A stretch of DNA of 9,010 nt from JBKJTP01 sp046590195 (GTDB lineage Bacteria > Bacteroidota > Ignavibacteria > Palsa-1295): the NCBI GenBank assembly GCA_046590195.1, contig JBKJTP010000272.1, forward strand, positions 1 through 9,010, given 5' to 3'. The position numbers and the translations under genes are program-made. Below, one piece after another: positions 6,355-9,010 of the stretch (positions are counted from its first letter, which is position 1; each line of letters begins with the position of its first letter). The notes beneath the pieces were generated by a model. It searched no databases. It was not told the origin of the DNA and saw only the letters and a list, made by a program, of their open reading frames with translations.

Positions 6355-7563
6355 ATGATCACAACGCTGCTCATAATCCTCCTGGGCCTGGTAGTCTATT
6401 GCTACGCCGGGTACCCAGCATTGATGAGTTTGCTCGCAAGATTGCGTGCGAACCCATGGAAGCGTGACGACAATTTTAAGCCAACCGTCTCGGTCATCCT
6501 CGCGGTCTATAACGAGGAAAAAGTACTCCAGGAATGCCTCGCCTCTTTAAGCAATCAGGCGTACCCAGCTCAGAAGATCGAAATACTTGTCGGCTCCGAT
6601 TTCTCCTCTGACAGCACGAATGATTTACTCAAGACTCTCGCACAAGCAGATCCCCGCATTCGTCCGTTCCTTTTCACTGAGCGTCGCGGCAAGATCCCTG
6701 TCGTCAACGATCTTGTAAGATCGGCGACTGGCGAGATACTGGTCTTTGCCGATGCCGACATAACGTTGCTCCCGAATTCGATCGCCTGCCACGCTAGGCA
6801 TTATGCAGACCAGCGAGTTGGTTGCGTTGCGGGACAGCTCACCTACCGAGGTGACAATAAGGATCTCGTCCTGACCAGCGAGAACGACTATATGTCGTTC
6901 GAGAACAAGCTTCGCCTCAATGAGGCAATGGTGCACTCGACCGTCGGCATCTTCGGTGGGAATTACTCTCTGCGCCGCTCGGAATTTCGCACGATCCCGG
7001 ATGCTCCGATCTGCGACGAGTTATTCTCAGCGTTGCAAGTGATCGAGAAGGGGCAACGCACCGTCTTCGATCCCGAAGCGATTTCCCCTGAGGCATTTGT
7101 ACGCACGATAAAAGACGAATTCAAGCGTAAGTCTCGGTACGCTGCTCGTGGCTTCACGACGATGACATTTTTTCCCCGCCTCGTCTCGCCCCTTTCCGGC
7201 TTACCATCGTTGATGGTGTGGTCGCATAAGATGCTCCGTTACATCATGCCGTTCTGCTTTATTATTGCAGGCGTCCTGATCGTTGCAGCGCAGGTCATTG
7301 TTGGTTCTGCTTATCTTTCAATCCCGAATCTAGTGCTTGCTGCCGGTATTGCAGTGGTCATGATCGGCTCAGCGCTCGATCGGCTCAAGCTCTCGATCCC
7401 AGGCATCAGCCATCTCTATTGGCTGACTGCAATGAACTTTGCGTTCGCGCTGGGGACACTAAAATTTCTCTTTGGTAAAGAGCGCAAATTTTGGTCGCCG
7501 ACAACACGCATTGAATCTGGCAATTCGAGCGCTGTGATGGAAAAGGAGGCGGTCCAACTTTGA
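6355..7563 (+). CDS. Membrane-anchored family 2 glycosyltransferase
   Basis: A 402-residue processive-type or membrane GT2 enzyme (GT-A fold, inverting). From the ATG at 6355: one N-terminal membrane helix (about 2-28), then the GT2 core starting VSVILAVYNEE (45-55). Next come D82/D86 in VGSDFSSDST, the metal-binding DxD in FADAD (131-135), and D221-E222 in ICDELFS as probable catalytic acid region. An RKSRY stretch (258-262) stands where many relatives have (Q/R)xxRW. Three hydrophobic segments follow (about 294-316, 322-340, 355-373). This architecture resembles chitin/hyaluronan-synthase-like and exopolysaccharide GT2 proteins; the sugar is unknown. A TTG lies directly before the ATG and extends the frame by one codon; ATG is preferred. 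The gap from the previous stop is 18 nt, with no SD. Confidence 0.88.
   Translation: MITTLLIILLGLVVYCYAGYPALMSLLARLRANPWKRDDNFKPTVSVILAVYNEEKVLQECLASLSNQAYPAQKIEILVGSDFSSDSTNDLLKTLAQADPRIRPFLFTERRGKIPVVNDLVRSATGEILVFADADITLLPNSIACHARHYADQRVGCVAGQLTYRGDNKDLVLTSENDYMSFENKLRLNEAMVHSTVGIFGGNYSLRRSEFRTIPDAPICDELFSALQVIEKGQRTVFDPEAISPEAFVRTIKDEFKRKSRYAARGFTTMTFFPRLVSPLSGLPSLMVWSHKMLRYIMPFCFIIAGVLIVAAQVIVGSAYLSIPNLVLAAGIAVVMIGSALDRLKLSIPGISHLYWLTAMNFAFALGTLKFLFGKERKFWSPTTRIESGNSSAVMEKEAVQL
7543..7549 (+). promoter_or_regulatory. Strong Shine-Dalgarno AAGGAGG deciding the TTG start at 7560
   Basis: AAGGAGG is a 7-base match to the canonical SD, ending 10 nt before the TTG at 7560-7562 and 40 nt before the next candidate, an in-frame ATG at 7590. 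It lies inside the last codons of the upstream glycosyltransferase (Glu-Lys-Glu-Ala). No other gene in the window has so clear a site, except a possible GGAGG at 3614. It supports a TTG start whose bases overlap the upstream TGA. Confidence 0.6.
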
Positions 7564-9010
7564 ACCGCAAACGCGAGCTGATCGCATTGATGATCTCCGA
7601 TCTGATCACGATCAATGGAGCCTGGATCCTTTTCTATCTCATGCGAGTGAAGACGGGTTGGTTTCATCTCGGAGGATTGAAGGCGGTCGAACTGCCTGAG
7701 CTACTCATGATGAGCGCACTCGTCTATGGCTTCTGGCTTGTAGCGTTCGTGTTCTTCGGACTCTATAAGAGCTGGTACGTTCGTTCGCCGTTCGATGAGA
7801 TCATTACGGTCAGCAAGACGCTCACGATCGGCACGCTCTTCTTGGCGCTGTTCGTCTGGTGGGATGATTCGGATACGCAATCGAATAACGATCCTCGTGT
7901 CCTTGCGATCACCTATCTTGCACTTGTCTGGATCCTCACAGTCACGGGTCGCATCTTTGTGCGCACAATGCAGCATCGCTTGCTTGAGATGGGCATTGGC
8001 CGCAGACCCTCGATCGTGGTTGGTCCGCCTGCAAAAGCGCAGGATCTTGCTTCGCGAGTGGAGCATTATCCGCGTCTTGGTTATGAGGTCATCGGTTTTG
8101 TGACGCCATTCGATCAGAACGGTGTCGCATACGATCCACAAAGTCTTCAGATCACCTACCGCAACGGCAAGCTTGGTACGAAGGAGCTAAGGAAGCTCGG
8201 CACGACCGCAGAACTGGAATCGGTGATCAATCGACATGGAGTGCAGGAAGTACTGATCGCCCTCGGCAGCGACGAGCATGAGGCCTTGCTTGACGTGATG
8301 AACATGGCGCCGAACTCGAACGTGGGCCTGAAGATCGTGCCCGATCTCTACGACATCATCACCGGACAGGCCCGAACGCGCGAGATCTACGGCTTCCCCT
8401 TGATCGACATCAATCCTGTGATCTTGCGACCTTGGGAAGAGGCTGCGAAACGGACGCTGGATATCGTCGTAAGTTTGGCGATCATGGTGATAGGAATGCC
8501 GATCTGGATCGCGACGGCGATCATCATCAAGATGACCAGCAAAGGGCCTGCGATCTATTCTCAGCTCCGCGTTGGCAAAGATGGACATCAGTTCAAGATC
8601 TACAAATTCCGCTCGATGGTGATGAACGCCGAGAAGAACGGCGTAGCGCAATGGGCACAGAAGAATGACCCACGCGTGACACCGTTCGGCAAGTTCATCC
8701 GCCGTACCCATATCGATGAAGCGCCGCAGTTGATCAACATCCTGATCGGGGACATGTCGCTCGTCGGGCCGCGTCCAGAGAGAGAAGTGTTCGTTGAAGA
8801 ATTCGCGAAAGAGATCCCGTACTACAAGCGCCGTCACAAAGTGCGCCCTGGTATCACGAGCCTCTTCGCAGCAATGGAGTATAAGTATGACGAGAACATC
8901 GACGATGTGCGCAACAAGGTCAAGTACGACCTGATGTACATCGAGTCGATGTCTTTCCGTCTCGATATCAAGATCCTGTTCCTCACCTTTTTAAAGCGTG
9001 TGGTCAAGGG
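7560..9010 (+). CDS. Polyprenyl glycosylphosphotransferase (initiating sugar transferase), 3' end missing
   Basis: A polyprenyl-phosphate hexose-1-phosphate transferase (WbaP/polyPGT type) that starts repeat-unit synthesis by loading a sugar-phosphate on undecaprenyl phosphate. 484 residues are visible and the frame is open to the end; family length suggests only a few are missing. MNRKRELIALMISDLITINGAW opens a domain with four hydrophobic segments (about 9-28, 49-70, 83-100, 114-134). A Rossmann-like middle domain follows (SIVVGPPAKA at 151-160). The C-terminal bacterial sugar transferase domain has KRTLDIVVSL (297-306), the re-entrant helix (about 301-323), RVGKDGHQFKIYKFRSM (337-353), IDEAPQLINILIGDMSLVGPRPE (385-407, D386-E387 as catalytic Asp-Glu pair) and VRPGITS (428-434). 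The start is TTG overlapping the previous stop (TTGA), set by a strong SD; ATG at 7590 is the alternative. After VRPGIT the usual G(L/W)AQV is replaced by SLFAAMEYKYD. Confidence 0.93.
   Translation, partial: MNRKRELIALMISDLITINGAWILFYLMRVKTGWFHLGGLKAVELPELLMMSALVYGFWLVAFVFFGLYKSWYVRSPFDEIITVSKTLTIGTLFLALFVWWDDSDTQSNNDPRVLAITYLALVWILTVTGRIFVRTMQHRLLEMGIGRRPSIVVGPPAKAQDLASRVEHYPRLGYEVIGFVTPFDQNGVAYDPQSLQITYRNGKLGTKELRKLGTTAELESVINRHGVQEVLIALGSDEHEALLDVMNMAPNSNVGLKIVPDLYDIITGQARTREIYGFPLIDINPVILRPWEEAAKRTLDIVVSLAIMVIGMPIWIATAIIIKMTSKGPAIYSQLRVGKDGHQFKIYKFRSMVMNAEKNGVAQWAQKNDPRVTPFGKFIRRTHIDEAPQLINILIGDMSLVGPRPEREVFVEEFAKEIPYYKRRHKVRPGITSLFAAMEYKYDENIDDVRNKVKYDLMYIESMSFRLDIKILFLTFLKRVVK

Noticed and set aside
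7701..8141. 146-residue open frame on the - strand opposite the N-terminal half of the glycosylphosphotransferase
   Set aside because: The + strand frame has membrane helices and a Rossmann-like motif; the antisense frame is low-complexity in charged residues.
8187..8837. 216-residue open frame on the - strand
   Set aside because: It lies wholly opposite the conserved sugar transferase domain, whose motifs are clear on the + strand. The antisense protein is rich in Asp, His and Arg with no recognisable domain, as expected of a shadow frame.

Overview
The window is a seven-gene surface-polysaccharide locus, all on the + strand. It looks like part of a Wzx/Wzy-dependent capsule, O-antigen or exopolysaccharide cluster from a diderm (outer-membrane) bacterium. 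By eye the base composition is about half G+C. Three features suggest the FCB group (Bacteroidota, Chlorobiota, Ignavibacteria or Kapabacteria type): a Wzi-like outer-membrane protein of the style common there, the style of the glycosylphosphotransferase, and starts that mostly lack a Shine-Dalgarno (SD) sequence. That placement is inference from protein style, not from a marker gene.

Positions 1-155 are a perfect fold-back: 66-bp arms around a 23-bp loop. The reading frame of the first gene makes protein sense only from the loop rightward, so bases 1-66 are most likely an inverted copy of 90-155 at a contig edge. The Wzi-like gene (68-766) therefore has no true 5' end here. An imperfect 25-bp tandem duplication sits across its stop codon, followed by a 108-bp non-coding gap with two small hairpins.

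From 875 onward six genes are packed as one probable operon: a Wzz-type chain-length regulator (875-2128), a Wzy/WaaL-type polymerase or ligase (2139-3623), a Wzx-type flippase (3620-5110), a GT4-type glycosyltransferase (5107-6336), a membrane GT2 glycosyltransferase (6355-7563), and a polyprenyl-phosphate glycosylphosphotransferase (7560 to the window end, last few residues missing). Three junctions are 4-nt start/stop overlaps; the other two gaps are 10 and 18 nt.

Inferred pathway: the glycosylphosphotransferase loads the first sugar-phosphate on undecaprenyl phosphate. The two glycosyltransferases extend the repeat unit on the cytoplasmic face. Wzx flips it, Wzy polymerises it in the periplasm under Wzz length control, and the Wzi-like barrel acts at the outer surface. 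No nucleotide-sugar synthesis gene, Wza exporter or BY-kinase is in the window.

The main oddities are the terminal fold-back, a marked excess of GATC across the window (about 150 by hand count), an 8-G run inside the glycosyltransferase active-site motif, the tandem repeat at the wzi stop, and a TTG start with a strong SD for the last gene. No convincing new system was found. No RNA gene, CRISPR array or insertion sequence was seen.
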